Positions 6,667-14,665 of a stretch of DNA of 25,588 nucleotides are shown here, one piece after another. The position numbers were made by a program, and so were the translations under genes. The notes beneath the pieces are model-generated. The model was not told the origin of the DNA. It ran no database searches and worked only from the letters and a program-made list of their open reading frames with translations. Source of the stretch: JBGZEX01 sp041846495 (GTDB lineage: Bacteria > Bacteroidota > Bacteroidia > Bacteroidales > Marinifilaceae); assembly GCA_041846495.1 (NCBI GenBank), contig JBGZEX010000036.1:1-25588 (forward strand). The letters are read 5' to 3'. The first letter of the stretch is position 1. Every line of letters begins with the position of its first letter.

Positions 6667-7743
6667 CTAAAAATGCACTCGTTTTTTAAAGCGGAGGGAA
6701 TCGCCCCATGCGGAATACTTAATTTCGTAACCTGTTTTCCGGAGGTTTTTCTCCAATTCTTTCAGCGTACTTCCTTCGTCCGTTTTCGGTTTGTTTTCGT
6801 ATAGTTTATAAGCATTGCATTGAATGGGCGGCGTAAGATTGGGCATGATGACGTTGGCTCCTATGGAGACGGCTTTTTCTCTTCCGAGCGGATGGAGGGC
6901 CTGAAGGGCGGTGGTGGCGGCAATATTGATGTCCGGCATCAGTATCCGGATTGCGGCTATCATATGGAAAGCCGTTTTCAGTCGTTCGTCGGGGGAGAGA
7001 AGCGTTGTCCGTTTTGCATATAAGGGTGTGTCCGAATGTTCTATATAGGGTCCCATACCCACCATATCGATATCGTTTTCTCGGATAAACATAAGGTCGT
7101 TGCATAAATCCTCCGTATTTTGCCCCGGAAGTCCTATCATAACGCCCGTTCCGGTCTGGTAGCCGCATTTTTGAAGATTTTTTATGCAATCTAAGCGGGT
7201 ATCGTAAGAGTGGAGGGCATCGGCCGGATGAATATCCCGGAATATATTTCTGTTCGAACTTTCGATTCTCAGCAGATAGCGGTGGGCTCCGGCGGCAAAC
7301 CAACGTCTGTAGGTTTCCTCGTTTTGTTCTCCCAGGGAAAGAGTTATGCCGAGCGGACGGGAACCGATCTTTTTGATTTTTCGGATCAACTCCTCCATGC
7401 GGCGGGTGAATTCGGGACTGCATATTTCTCCGCCTTGAAGTACGATGGAACCGTAGTTCCGTACGTAGGCTTTTTCGGCGGCTTCTATGATTTCCGTATC
7501 GGAAAGGCTGTATCTCGATACCCGGGAATTATCCCTGCGGATACCGCAATAAAGGCAATTCTTGCGGCAATGATTGGATATTTCGACAAGTCCCCGGAGA
7601 TAGACGTAATTTCCGAGTGTTTTTTTACGCAGGTTGCCGGCATATTCGTATAAACAGGCTTCTTCTTCTCCCCGGCATTCCAACATTCGGATAATATTTT
7701 CCCTGTTAAAAATACGATTTTCGAGGATACGACGGATTTCCAT
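6667..7743 (-). CDS. hydE: [FeFe]-hydrogenase H-cluster radical SAM maturase HydE
   Basis: This 358-residue radical SAM protein has the cluster motif CRKNCLYC (Cys59, 63, 66, CX3CX2C) within EISNHCRKNCLYCGIRRDN. It continues with the HydE-like IVLQGGE, ITLSLGEQ, YLLRIESSN, GYQTGTGVMIGLPGQ, DMVGMGPYIEHSDTPL and NLTPP. HydE helps build the diiron subcluster of [FeFe]-hydrogenases together with HydF and HydG, which are not in this window. The frame extends upstream to 7869, but the Met at 7743 (MEIRRILENR) gives the normal HydE length (about 350); the extra 42 residues look like untranslated leader. Its presence implies a fermentative, hydrogen-metabolising anaerobe. BioB or PylB are less likely given the overall sequence. 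Confidence 0.88.
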   Translation of the reverse strand: MEIRRILENRIFNRENIIRMLECRGEEEACLYEYAGNLRKKTLGNYVYLRGLVEISNHCRKNCLYCGIRRDNSRVSRYSLSDTEIIEAAEKAYVRNYGSIVLQGGEICSPEFTRRMEELIRKIKKIGSRPLGITLSLGEQNEETYRRWFAAGAHRYLLRIESSNRNIFRDIHPADALHSYDTRLDCIKNLQKCGYQTGTGVMIGLPGQNTEDLCNDLMFIRENDIDMVGMGPYIEHSDTPLYAKRTTLLSPDERLKTAFHMIAAIRILMPDINIAATTALQALHPLGREKAVSIGANVIMPNLTPPIQCNAYKLYENKPKTDEGSTLKELEKNLRKTGYEIKYSAWGDSLRFKKRVHF

Positions 7744-7881
7744 AGCGAAACGGGATATGAGGATGAACCGGAATGCGGTAAGAAAAGGCAGTGTGTGTCT
7801 TAAGTGTCGATTCGTCGTTTTCGGAGGAGAGTCTTCGGTATGCTTGTCGCTTTTCTCCTGCGACGCCATTGCATCTTAGTC

Positions 7882-7923
7882 GGGAGGGCCGCCTCGAAAT
7901 ACGAATTTTCGAGGCGGCCTCCC
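7882..7923. terminator. GC-rich hairpin between hutH and hydE
   Basis: The left arm from 7882 (GGGAGGGCCGCCTCGAAA) pairs with the right arm ending at 7923 (TTTTCGAGGCGGCCTCCC), with one bulged G: about 17 bp. It starts 10 bases beyond the hutH stop in the transcribed direction. There is no clear T run, but the stem is very stable and it probably separates hutH from hydE. Confidence 0.55.
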
Positions 7924-7932
7924 ATTGCATTT

Positions 7933-9429
7933 TTATTCGAAATTTTCGAAATCTCCTTCTTTTAAAAATTCGGTTGCGGCATTGATGTCTTTATACATTA
8001 CCCGATCTTCCTTATTGAAAGGTACGGTTTTTCGGAATTCCGCAATGAAATTTTCGAGGTAAGGAGAGGTTTTGCAGGGACGCCGAAGCTCTACGGCTTG
8101 AGCTGCATTGAGGAGTTCTATGGATAGTATGCGTTCTACGTTCTCTATGACTTTTACCGTTTTAGTGGCTGCATTTCCTCCCATGCTGACATGGTCTTCC
8201 TGCTCGTTGGAAGAAGGGATGGAGTCTACCGAACAGGGGGTACAGAGTTGTTTGTTTTTGCTCACGATGGCGGCAGCGGCGTATTGAGGTATCATAAAAC
8301 CGGAATTCAAACCGGAATTTGCAACCAGGAATTCGGGCAGATCACGTTCTCCGGATATGAGTCGGTATACCCGTCTTTCCGAAATATTTCCGATTTCAGC
8401 CATGGCGATGCTCAGGAAATCCAATACCAAAGCCAAGGGTTGTCCGTGGAAATTGCCTCCGGATACGATGAGGTCGTCTTCTACGAATATGGTGGGATTA
8501 TCGGTAACCGAGTTGATTTCCCGTTCCACAACCGAAGCCACGTACATGACCGAATCTTTGGATGCCCCGTGCACTTGAGGAATGCATCTGAAGGAATAGG
8601 GGTCTTGCACATGCTTTTTTTCTCTGTTTTGGAGTTCCGATCCTTTTAGGAGGCTGCGGATGTTTTTGGCCGTTTCGATTTGGCCGGGATGAGGCCGGGC
8701 TTCATGGATTTGCGGACAGAAGGGATCGATTCTTCCGTTATAGGCATCTAAGGAAATGGCGCCTATTATGTCTGCATATTTTAACAGTTTGAATGCTTTC
8801 AACAGAGCGAATACGGCATGAGAACTCATAAACTGGGTGCCGTTGAGCAGAGCGAGACCTTCTTTGGCTCCCAGGCGAATGGGTTCCCATCCCATCTCCT
8901 TGTTGACGTCGGCCGCATTCCGGATTTCACCTTTATAATACACTTCTCCTTCGTTTATAAGCGGGAGGAAAAGATTGGCGAGCGGAGCCAAGTCGCCCGA
9001 TGCTCCGAGGGAACCGAGTTCGCGAACCACCGGAAGTACGTTGTTATTGAACATATCGATTATGCGTTCCACGGTTATCAACTGTACTCCCGATTTACCC
9101 AAAGAAAGGGCATGGGCTTTCAACAGCAGCATCAACCGGATGATCTCCGTGTTTACCGGCTCTCCTATGCTGCAGGCGTGGGACATCACCAAGTTCGCCT
9201 GCAACCGGCTGAGGTCTTCGGCCGGAATATTGATTTTGCAGAGAGAACCGAAACCGGTGGTTATGCCGTAAATGGGTTTTTCGGATGTGCTGCTCTTTTT
9301 ATCGAGATAGGCTTTGCAGTCCGATATGAGTTTTTTACTTTCTTCGGATAAGGCGAGTTTGTAGTTTTCTTTTATGATTTTGTCGATGACCTCGAAAGTA
9401 AGAGGTGCCGGAGATATATGATGTATCAT
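7933..9429 (-). CDS. hutH: Histidine ammonia-lyase
   Basis: This 498-residue protein belongs to the MIO-dependent aromatic amino acid lyase family. It converts L-histidine to urocanate and ammonia, the first step of histidine use. The catalytic prosthetic group forms from Ala143-Ser144-Gly145 in LGSLGASGDLAPLANL. The conserved Tyr54 lies in YGITTGFGSL, and other family blocks are LLNGTQFMSSHAVFAL, DPYSFRCIPQVHGA, ERE(I)NSVTDNP, GGNFHGQPLAL and SSNEQEDHVSMGGNAATKT. Length is typical (about 500). No other hut genes lie in the window; its neighbour is hisS. It has its own promoter (9443-9473) very close to the ATG, so it is probably transcribed separately from hisS. Phenylalanine or tyrosine lyase activity is less likely. 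Confidence 0.92.
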   Translation of the reverse strand: MIHHISPAPLTFEVIDKIIKENYKLALSEESKKLISDCKAYLDKKSSTSEKPIYGITTGFGSLCKINIPAEDLSRLQANLVMSHACSIGEPVNTEIIRLMLLLKAHALSLGKSGVQLITVERIIDMFNNNVLPVVRELGSLGASGDLAPLANLFLPLINEGEVYYKGEIRNAADVNKEMGWEPIRLGAKEGLALLNGTQFMSSHAVFALLKAFKLLKYADIIGAISLDAYNGRIDPFCPQIHEARPHPGQIETAKNIRSLLKGSELQNREKKHVQDPYSFRCIPQVHGASKDSVMYVASVVEREINSVTDNPTIFVEDDLIVSGGNFHGQPLALVLDFLSIAMAEIGNISERRVYRLISGERDLPEFLVANSGLNSGFMIPQYAAAAIVSKNKQLCTPCSVDSIPSSNEQEDHVSMGGNAATKTVKVIENVERILSIELLNAAQAVELRRPCKTSPYLENFIAEFRKTVPFNKEDRVMYKDINAATEFLKEGDFENFE

Positions 9430-9442
9430 TGTTTTAAAATTT

Positions 9443-9473
9443 CAAAGTTAGACGTTATTGGTTATTTTACAAA
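9443..9473 (-). promoter_or_regulatory. Bacteroidetes-type promoter of hutH, very short leader
   Basis: On the minus strand, TTTG (9470-9473) and TAACTTTG (9443-9450) are 19 bp apart. The -7 box ends only 13 bases before the hutH ATG (9429), so the transcript would carry a leader of roughly ten bases or less. Confidence 0.65.
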
Positions 9474-9488
9474 TCCGTTTACCGGAAT

Positions 9489-9554
9489 TCACGGCAAGCG
9501 TACATCGTATCCGTAATGGATGAGGGGACGTATTTCTTTTCTGCGAATATTCAT
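9489..9554 (-). CDS. Possible 21-residue ORF overlapping the hisS stop
   Basis: ATG at 9554-9552 overlaps the hisS stop in an ATGA arrangement, and the frame encodes MNIRRKEIRPLIHYGYDVRL plus a final Pro. The overlap would allow coupled translation, but a frame this short can arise by chance and no family is recognised. Confidence 0.2.
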   Translation of the reverse strand: MNIRRKEIRPLIHYGYDVRLP

Positions 9555-10924
9555 AATATGTTGTTTTTTAAATATTCGCATAAAGATTCCCGGGAGATCT
9601 CGATTTGATCGCCGCTGCTCATGTGTTTGACGGTTACTTTTCCGTTTTCCATTTCGTTTTCGCCTATGATGGCCACATAGGGAATGCCTTTTTTATCGGC
9701 ATAGTTCATTTGTTTTTTTATCTTGGCCGGTTCCGGATAAATTTCGGTGTTTATTCCGGCATTGCGAATTTCCTTGATGAGTTTGAGACTGCAAATCTCT
9801 TCTTTTTTCCCGAAATTCAAAAACAGGATACGGGTCGAAGTTTTGGAGTCCGCAGGGAATAGTCCGAGGGTCTCCATTACGTCGTATATGCGGTCGGCTC
9901 CGAAAGAAATGCCCACTCCGGACATGTTTTCCAATCCGAATATGCCGGTGAGATTGTCGTATCGTCCCCCTCCGGTTATGCTTCCGATGGCGACGTCGAG
10001 GGCTTTGACCTCGAATATGGCTCCGGTATAATAGCTTAGTCCTCGGGCTAAGGTAAGGTCGAGTTTTATGGTGATTTCCGGTTTTAATACGTCCAAATAA
10101 TCGAAGACGGAGGTCAGTTCCCGGATTCCTTTCATTCCCGTTTCGCTTCCGGCCAATATCTTGCTCAAAGTGTCGAGTTTATCCCGGTTGCCTCCTTTCA
10201 GCAGGATGATGGGTTGAAGTTTTTCGATGGCGGCTTCGGATATGCCTTTGGTGCGAAGTTCCGCATTTACGTTATCCGGGCCTATTTTATCCATTTTGTC
10301 GATGGCTACCGTAATATCGGTTATTTTTTCGGGGTATCCGATGATTTCGGCGATCCCGGCCAATATTTTACGGTTGTTTATCAAAAGTTCCGTTCTGATG
10401 TCGAGTTTTTTATAAACCTCTTCTACGATTTGAATGAGTTCCGTTTCGTAAATCAGGGAGTCGCTTCCCACGACGTCGATATCGCATTGGAAAAATTCGC
10501 GATAACGTCCTTTCTGCGGTTTATCCGCTCTCCAAACGGGTTGTATCTGATAACGTTTGAAGGGGAAGCAGATTTCGTTGCGGTGCTGGACTACGAAGCG
10601 GGCGAAAGGAACGGTGAGATCGTATCTCAATCCTTTTTCCGCTATTTGCCGGGTGAGCTCCGGTATATTCCTCCGGTTCAGTTCCGAATCGGACAGGGAC
10701 GACAGGAAGTCGCCCGAATTGAGGATTTTGAATAAAAGTTTATCCCCTTCGTCTCCGTATTTCCCCATGAGGGTGGAGAGGTTTTCCATGGCGGGGGTTT
10801 CGATGGGCATATAGCCGTATTTGACGAATACGGATTTGACGGTTTCGAAAATATAATTTCTTTTTGCCATGATTTCGGGGGAATAATCGCGGGTCCCCTT
10901 CGGTGTAGTCGGTAGTTTTGTCAT
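9551..10924 (-). CDS. hisS: Histidyl-tRNA synthetase
   Basis: This 457-residue class II aminoacyl-tRNA synthetase charges tRNA-His. Visible motifs are the N-terminal PKGTRDYSPE (8-17), class II motif 2 as RYQIQPVWRADKPQKGRYRE through CDID (124-150), the histidine-specific LARGLSYYTG (292-301), motif 3 within GGGRYDNL and GVGISFGADRI, and a C-terminal anticodon-binding domain (TRILFLNFGKK to YLKNNIL). Length fits the bacterial enzyme. The ATG at 10924 is the first in frame and follows a TATATTTG element. A paralogue such as HisZ is excluded by the complete catalytic motifs. Confidence 0.95.
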   Translation of the reverse strand: MTKLPTTPKGTRDYSPEIMAKRNYIFETVKSVFVKYGYMPIETPAMENLSTLMGKYGDEGDKLLFKILNSGDFLSSLSDSELNRRNIPELTRQIAEKGLRYDLTVPFARFVVQHRNEICFPFKRYQIQPVWRADKPQKGRYREFFQCDIDVVGSDSLIYETELIQIVEEVYKKLDIRTELLINNRKILAGIAEIIGYPEKITDITVAIDKMDKIGPDNVNAELRTKGISEAAIEKLQPIILLKGGNRDKLDTLSKILAGSETGMKGIRELTSVFDYLDVLKPEITIKLDLTLARGLSYYTGAIFEVKALDVAIGSITGGGRYDNLTGIFGLENMSGVGISFGADRIYDVMETLGLFPADSKTSTRILFLNFGKKEEICSLKLIKEIRNAGINTEIYPEPAKIKKQMNYADKKGIPYVAIIGENEMENGKVTVKHMSSGDQIEISRESLCEYLKNNIL

Positions 10925-10943
10925 TTTTAATCGGTTTGTTTTG

Positions 10944-10951
10944 CAAATATA
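10944..10951 (-). promoter_or_regulatory. Candidate -7 element of hisS
   Basis: Minus-strand TATATTTG matches TAnnTTTG, 19 bases upstream of the hisS ATG. No clear -33 TTTG is present at the usual distance. Confidence 0.4.
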
Positions 10952-11107
10952 TATTATAAAATACAGAATACGGAATTTTGCAAGGTCGATAGGAGGAAAA
11001 TTTTTACATTTATTCTCCTCTTTGTTTTTTATGTCCGGTATTTTAAGGGAAACATTCCCGGTTTGCCGGATTATTTTTCTGTTTATACGAAGATAATGGT
11101 CTGATAA

Positions 11108-11139
11108 TTTGTGTAATTTGTCGTAATTTCGTATCTTTG
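11108..11139 (+). promoter_or_regulatory. Promoter of the DUF6922-AbiEii pair
   Basis: TTTG (11108-11111) and TATCTTTG (11132-11139) are separated by exactly 20 bp. The leader to the first ATG is about 105 bases. It includes an AAAACCG (11146-11152) / CGGTTTT (11166-11172) stem followed by one more T, which could act as an early hairpin. Confidence 0.7.
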
Positions 11140-11251
11140 ATATGGAAAACCGCCGAATTTAAAATCGGTTTTTGCTGTCGTCGAATAGTATAGAAAGACA
11201 GACGGCAAGTATTTTATTGTTGGAGACTTAAGATAATCAAATTGCGGAACT

Positions 11252-11572
11252 ATGTTATTTAGCGATTGGGAAAAACATAATGATGCCGATATATCGGCTT
11301 CTTTATTGTGGGAATATGATTTGAACGGGTTCGACTGGAATGACATGCAATCGGTGGTTGTACAACGGGTGATCGAAAGAGGCTGGATGAATGATTTTTA
11401 TGCGGCTATAAGAATATACGGAGGAATGGATAATTTCAAGAATATAGTCAAACGAATTCCCGTTTTATCCGATAAGGACATTCATTTCGTTTGTTCCGTT
11501 TTTAATCTCGAAAAAAAGGAATTGAGATGTTGCACAAGGAGGCGGTTAAGAGAGAAACATTTGAACTCTTGA
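11252..11572 (+). CDS. DUF6922-type putative antitoxin
   Basis: This 106-residue protein begins MLFSDWEKHNDADISASLLW and contains the pattern typical of small DUF6922 proteins: LWEYDLNGFDWNDMQSVVVQRVIERGWMNDF, then RIYGG and a segment ending VFNLEKKELRCC. Such proteins are often encoded directly upstream of AbiEii/AbiGii nucleotidyltransferase toxins in Bacteroidetes, and are thought to act as the antitoxin. That role is inferred from context, not shown. The C-terminal basic tail (TRRRLREKHLNS) overlaps the downstream gene by 46 bp. A dedicated promoter drives the pair. Confidence 0.7.
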   Translation: MLFSDWEKHNDADISASLLWEYDLNGFDWNDMQSVVVQRVIERGWMNDFYAAIRIYGGMDNFKNIVKRIPVLSDKDIHFVCSVFNLEKKELRCCTRRRLREKHLNS

Positions 11573-12186
11573 CGACATTGATGCGGGATGAAGAATTGCA
11601 ATCTTTCAATCTTGCGGGAGGGACGGCTTTGGCTCTGTATATGGGGCACCGATTGAGTTTGGATTTGGATTTTTTTACTCCCGATTCTTTCGATGCCCGG
11701 AAATTGGAAAATTATCTTATAAAGAAATACCGCTTCAGAGGGGATTTCCTCGAAAAGAATACGCTTAAGGGCAGTATCGACGGCGTGAAAATAGATTATA
11801 TCACTCACGATTATCCTTTTGTCGAAATGCCGGAGACGACTCGGGAAGGAATCAGGCTTTACGGTATCAGGGATATAGCAGCCATGAAGTTATCGGTTAT
11901 CGCGGATAACGGCACCCGTTTGAAAGATTTTATAGACATAGCCTGTCTTTCCACTCGAATACCGCTTTCCGCCATGCTTCAAGCCTATCAAAGCAAATAT
12001 CCGATGTCCAACCTTATCCGGCCCGTAAAAGGATTGACTTTTTATAACGATATCAACTTCAAAGAGCCTGTTCAAATGATAGGAGGAAGTTATAAATGGG
12101 ATAAAATAGAGAAACGGTTGAATCATATGATAAAATGCGATACCCGCGTATTTGCGGATTTGCCGATCGAGTTCAAAGCGGATTGA
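11527..12186 (+). CDS. AbiEii/AbiGii-family nucleotidyltransferase toxin
   Basis: This 219-residue protein has the AbiEii nucleotidyltransferase signature FNLAGGTALALYMGHRLSLD followed by LDFF. The Gly-Gly-Thr loop is at 31-33 and the metal-binding Asp46-x-Asp48 is present. Later blocks GVKIDYITHDYPF and LYGIRDIAAMKLSVIADNGTRLKDFIDI complete the family pattern, including the conserved Lys and Asp residues. Family members transfer nucleotides (to tRNA in studied cases) and act in type IV-like toxin-antitoxin or phage abortive-infection systems. The gene overlaps the DUF6922 gene, which suggests coupled translation. The motifs are intact, so it is probably functional. It ends at a strong bidirectional terminator. 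Confidence 0.85.
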   Translation: MLHKEAVKRETFELLTTLMRDEELQSFNLAGGTALALYMGHRLSLDLDFFTPDSFDARKLENYLIKKYRFRGDFLEKNTLKGSIDGVKIDYITHDYPFVEMPETTREGIRLYGIRDIAAMKLSVIADNGTRLKDFIDIACLSTRIPLSAMLQAYQSKYPMSNLIRPVKGLTFYNDINFKEPVQMIGGSYKWDKIEKRLNHMIKCDTRVFADLPIEFKAD

Positions 12187-12230
12187 ACCGGAGATAAGGC
12201 CGTTGCAATCGAGTGTTTGCATTGCTTTTA

Positions 12231-12275
12231 TGATTTTAGCCCTGCCCGCAGAGATTGCCGACAGGGCTAAAATCA
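12231..12275. terminator. Bidirectional terminator between the AbiEii and Gate genes
   Basis: A perfect 14-bp stem, TGATTTTAGCCCTG (12231-12244) with CAGGGCTAAAATCA (12262-12275), and a 17-base loop. The AT-rich outer part gives A and T runs on both sides, suiting two convergent genes. Confidence 0.75.
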
Positions 12276-12304
12276 TTTCGGATTCCTTCGCTATTCGGAT
12301 AGGT

Positions 12305-13525
12305 TCAGCTTATTAGTACGTATATCCAATGGGCACTGATTCCGGCGAACAAACCGGCAACGGTATGGGCCAAAAGAGCCTGGCTGATAAGTTTCCGATA
12401 GCCCAAAGAGTCCAACATGGCCGTATGGGTGCTGAGAAATCCGCTCCAACACATTCCCATGGCCGTGAATACGGCAACGGCATTTCCGTCCATAATTCCT
12501 TGGCTTACGAAATTCGGTATGAGTCCCAAAGCTGCTCCTACCGCCCCCAAAGCCGTAATCGGGAAGGCGATGAGTTTGGAATCGCCGAATCCGAACAGCC
12601 ATTCGAAAATGAAATCTATTTTCGATGCCAATTTCGGCAATAAGCCGATGCCTTCGTAAGCGCTTCCCGTAAATTCTCCCGAAGTCGCCGGACCGTTGGT
12701 GAGCATCATTACGGCAGTAGATATGATAAGGACGCCCGGGATAATCGCCAATCCGAGATCCACTCCGGTCTTTCCCCCGTCCAATATGGCATTGAGTACC
12801 CGGAGAAAACGGTTGTCTCGGGTTTTGATTTCTCCGTCTATATACATTTCCTCTTCTGCATTCGGCACGATGGCTTCGTCCAAATCCGGATATTTCCGGA
12901 GGGAGAAATGCTGCATAAGACGGGTGGAAATGATACTTCCGATAACGGCGCCGATTAAGCCTACGAAAGCTCCGGTTCCGTATCCCAAACTTATCATGAA
13001 TATGACGACGACGAGTCCCATGCCGAAAGCCGTTCCGAAATTGGTCAGAGATACCAACTGATATTTTTTGAAATATTTGCAGAAGGTTTTATCCTTGGCT
13101 AAGGAGATGATGGCCGGATTATCGGAAAGAAAGGTGAGTATGCCTCCCAATGCCGAAACGCCCGGAAGATTGTAGACGGGACGCATAAGCGGACGGAGGA
13201 TTTTTTCGATAACGCTTACGATATGGAATTCCACCAGCAAACTGCTCAAAGCTCCCGACAATACGGTAATGCCCATAATGTAAAATACGGTTTCGAGAAG
13301 CAGGTGGTAGGAAGTCTGCATAATGGTATTCAGCATATTCGAAAGTCCCATCACATGAGACATATAGGAGAAGATGCCGAAAAACAATATCAGGAAAACC
13401 AAAGCTTCCGTTCCGTGTTTGATAACGGTTTTATTGATGTGTTTTTTGTTTTTTTCTTTGTTGACCGTGGTTTTATGGCAAGTGGCCATATCTACGAGTT
13501 CGTTCGTCGTTTTGAGTTTTTTCAT
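12305..13525 (-). CDS. Nucleoside-recognition (Gate) domain membrane protein
   Basis: This 406-residue multi-spanning inner-membrane protein has a Lys-rich cytoplasmic N-terminus (residues 1-37) and then roughly ten hydrophobic segments. These include ALVFLILFFGIFSYM, LLLETVFYIMGITVLSGAL, FGMGLVVVIFMISLGYGTG, LGLAIIPGVLIISTAVMML and VAGLFAGISAHWIYVLIS. LSDNPAIISLAKD and FGFGDSKLIAFPITALGAVGAALGLIP are typical of Gate-domain proteins (spore maturation SpmA/B and YjiH relatives), a fold shared with nucleoside transporters but usually of unknown substrate. A charged loop (about 205-235) splits the two halves. It stands alone between a terminator and a candidate promoter at 13560-13591. The transported or sensed molecule is not predictable. 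Confidence 0.75.
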   Translation of the reverse strand: MKKLKTTNELVDMATCHKTTVNKEKNKKHINKTVIKHGTEALVFLILFFGIFSYMSHVMGLSNMLNTIMQTSYHLLLETVFYIMGITVLSGALSSLLVEFHIVSVIEKILRPLMRPVYNLPGVSALGGILTFLSDNPAIISLAKDKTFCKYFKKYQLVSLTNFGTAFGMGLVVVIFMISLGYGTGAFVGLIGAVIGSIISTRLMQHFSLRKYPDLDEAIVPNAEEEMYIDGEIKTRDNRFLRVLNAILDGGKTGVDLGLAIIPGVLIISTAVMMLTNGPATSGEFTGSAYEGIGLLPKLASKIDFIFEWLFGFGDSKLIAFPITALGAVGAALGLIPNFVSQGIMDGNAVAVFTAMGMCWSGFLSTHTAMLDSLGYRKLISQALLAHTVAGLFAGISAHWIYVLIS

Positions 13526-13559
13526 AAATGTTTTTATAAGAAACGCATTATTTCCGGCA

Positions 13560-13591
13560 AAAGTATAATTTTTCCTTAATAAAACCCAATG
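13560..13591 (-). promoter_or_regulatory. Candidate promoter of the Gate-domain gene
   Basis: On the minus strand TTG (13589-13591) and TACTTTTG (13560-13567) are 21 bp apart, close to the Bacteroidetes -33/-7 pattern. The -7 box ends 34 bases before the ATG at 13525. Confidence 0.5.
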
Positions 13592-13686
13592 ATACGGGAA
13601 TTTTCAGACGGCCGTCCGGACATGCCGAAAACTTTCGTAAAATCGGGGTTCGAGCACGATACTTTTGCCGGTTTACGCATCTTTTA

Positions 13687-14643
13687 TCATGGGGTACGGA
13701 GTTTTTTCAAACAGGATGTCACATTGTTTTCAATCCGTTCGACTACCGAATGTCCCGGAGCCGCCTTTACGAATTTTTTTCCGGTGATTCTTTCGTATAA
13801 TTCGATGTAACGCTCCGTAATTCCGGCAATGATTTCTTTTGTCATTTCGGGCACCCGTTCTCCTTCTCGGCCTTGAAATCCGTTGTCCATCAGCCATTCG
13901 CGTACGAATTCTTTGGAGAGCTGTTTTTGTTTTTCACCTGCCGCCAAACGTTTTTCGTATCCTTCCGCATAGAAATACCGGGAGGAATCGGGGGTATGGA
14001 TTTCGTCTATAAGATAGATGTCGTTCCCTTTTTTCCCGAATTCGTATTTCGTATCTACGAGGATAAGGCCTTGTTTACGGGCTATTTCACTTCCTCTTTC
14101 GAATAGGGCGAAGGTATATTTTTCCAAAGCTTCGTAATCTTTTTTTGAAACCAGACCTCGGGCGATGATTTCTTCTTTGGATATATCTTCGTCGTGTCCT
14201 TCCGATTCCTTGGTCGTGGGGGTAATTATGGGAGCGGGGAATTTTTGGTTTTCCACCATGTCTTCGGGAAGGGGAACTCCGCACAGACTTCTTTTGCCGG
14301 CTTTATATTCGCGCCATGCATGGCCGGAGAGATATCCCCGGATGACCATCTCCACTTTAAAGGGAGTGCATTTATGCCCGACGGTTGCCATGGGGTCGGG
14401 GACATCGATTTTCCAATTCGGGAGGATGTCTTCGGTGGCATCTAAAAAATTGGCCGCTATTTGATTCAATACCTGCCCCTTATAAGGAATTCCTTCGGGT
14501 AAAACCACATCGAAGGCGGATATGCGGTCGGATACGATCATGACCATATATTCGTCGTCGATGTCGTATACGTCTCTTACTTTCCCTTTATATATCGATT
14601 TTTGACCGGGGAAATGGAAATCGGTTTCTGTGATGGCATTCAT
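13687..14643 (-). CDS. purC: SAICAR synthase (phosphoribosylaminoimidazole-succinocarboxamide synthase)
   Basis: This 318-residue enzyme joins aspartate to CAIR using ATP in de novo purine synthesis. Motifs: GKVRDVY (20-26) and VSDRISAFDVVLPEGIP (37-53) of the ATP-binding lobe, VIRGYLSGHAWREY, PTTKESEGHDE, the signature ILVDTKYEFG and LIDEIHTPDSSRYF. The length is that of the longer Bacteroidetes/yeast-like form rather than the 237-residue E. coli form. The gene lies 22 bp downstream of phoH on the same strand and is probably co-transcribed with it. Confidence 0.95.
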   Translation of the reverse strand: MNAITETDFHFPGQKSIYKGKVRDVYDIDDEYMVMIVSDRISAFDVVLPEGIPYKGQVLNQIAANFLDATEDILPNWKIDVPDPMATVGHKCTPFKVEMVIRGYLSGHAWREYKAGKRSLCGVPLPEDMVENQKFPAPIITPTTKESEGHDEDISKEEIIARGLVSKKDYEALEKYTFALFERGSEIARKQGLILVDTKYEFGKKGNDIYLIDEIHTPDSSRYFYAEGYEKRLAAGEKQKQLSKEFVREWLMDNGFQGREGERVPEMTKEIIAGITERYIELYERITGKKFVKAAPGHSVVERIENNVTSCLKKLRTP

Positions 14644-14665
14644 AATTTAAAATTTATTTTTTATG

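Larger units (their letters stand above)
10925..11251. other. Divergent intergenic region between hisS and the DUF6922 gene
   Basis: This 327-bp stretch holds the candidate hisS promoter near its left end and the strong plus-strand promoter at 11108-11139. Between them the sequence is T-rich with a small hairpin (GGGAA/TTCCC near 11049-11061) and no supported gene. A 264-bp minus-strand frame across 11083-11346 overlaps the promoter and the DUF6922 gene and looks spurious. Confidence 0.6.

Noticed and set aside
6504..6689. 61-residue plus-strand frame
   Set aside because: Low-complexity Phe/Lys-rich product over an AT-rich tandem repeat that runs into the 3' end of hydE on the other strand.
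7744..7869. Longer HydE start at 7869
   Set aside because: The extra 42 residues do not look like a HydE N-terminus, and the Met at 7743 gives the usual family length.
7933..10924. hisS-hutH as a histidine-themed operon
   Set aside because: hutH has a strong promoter of its own in the gap, and the two enzymes act in unrelated processes; adjacency may be chance.
11083..11346. 87-residue minus-strand frame
   Set aside because: It overlaps the promoter and 5' end of the DUF6922 gene and shows no family features.
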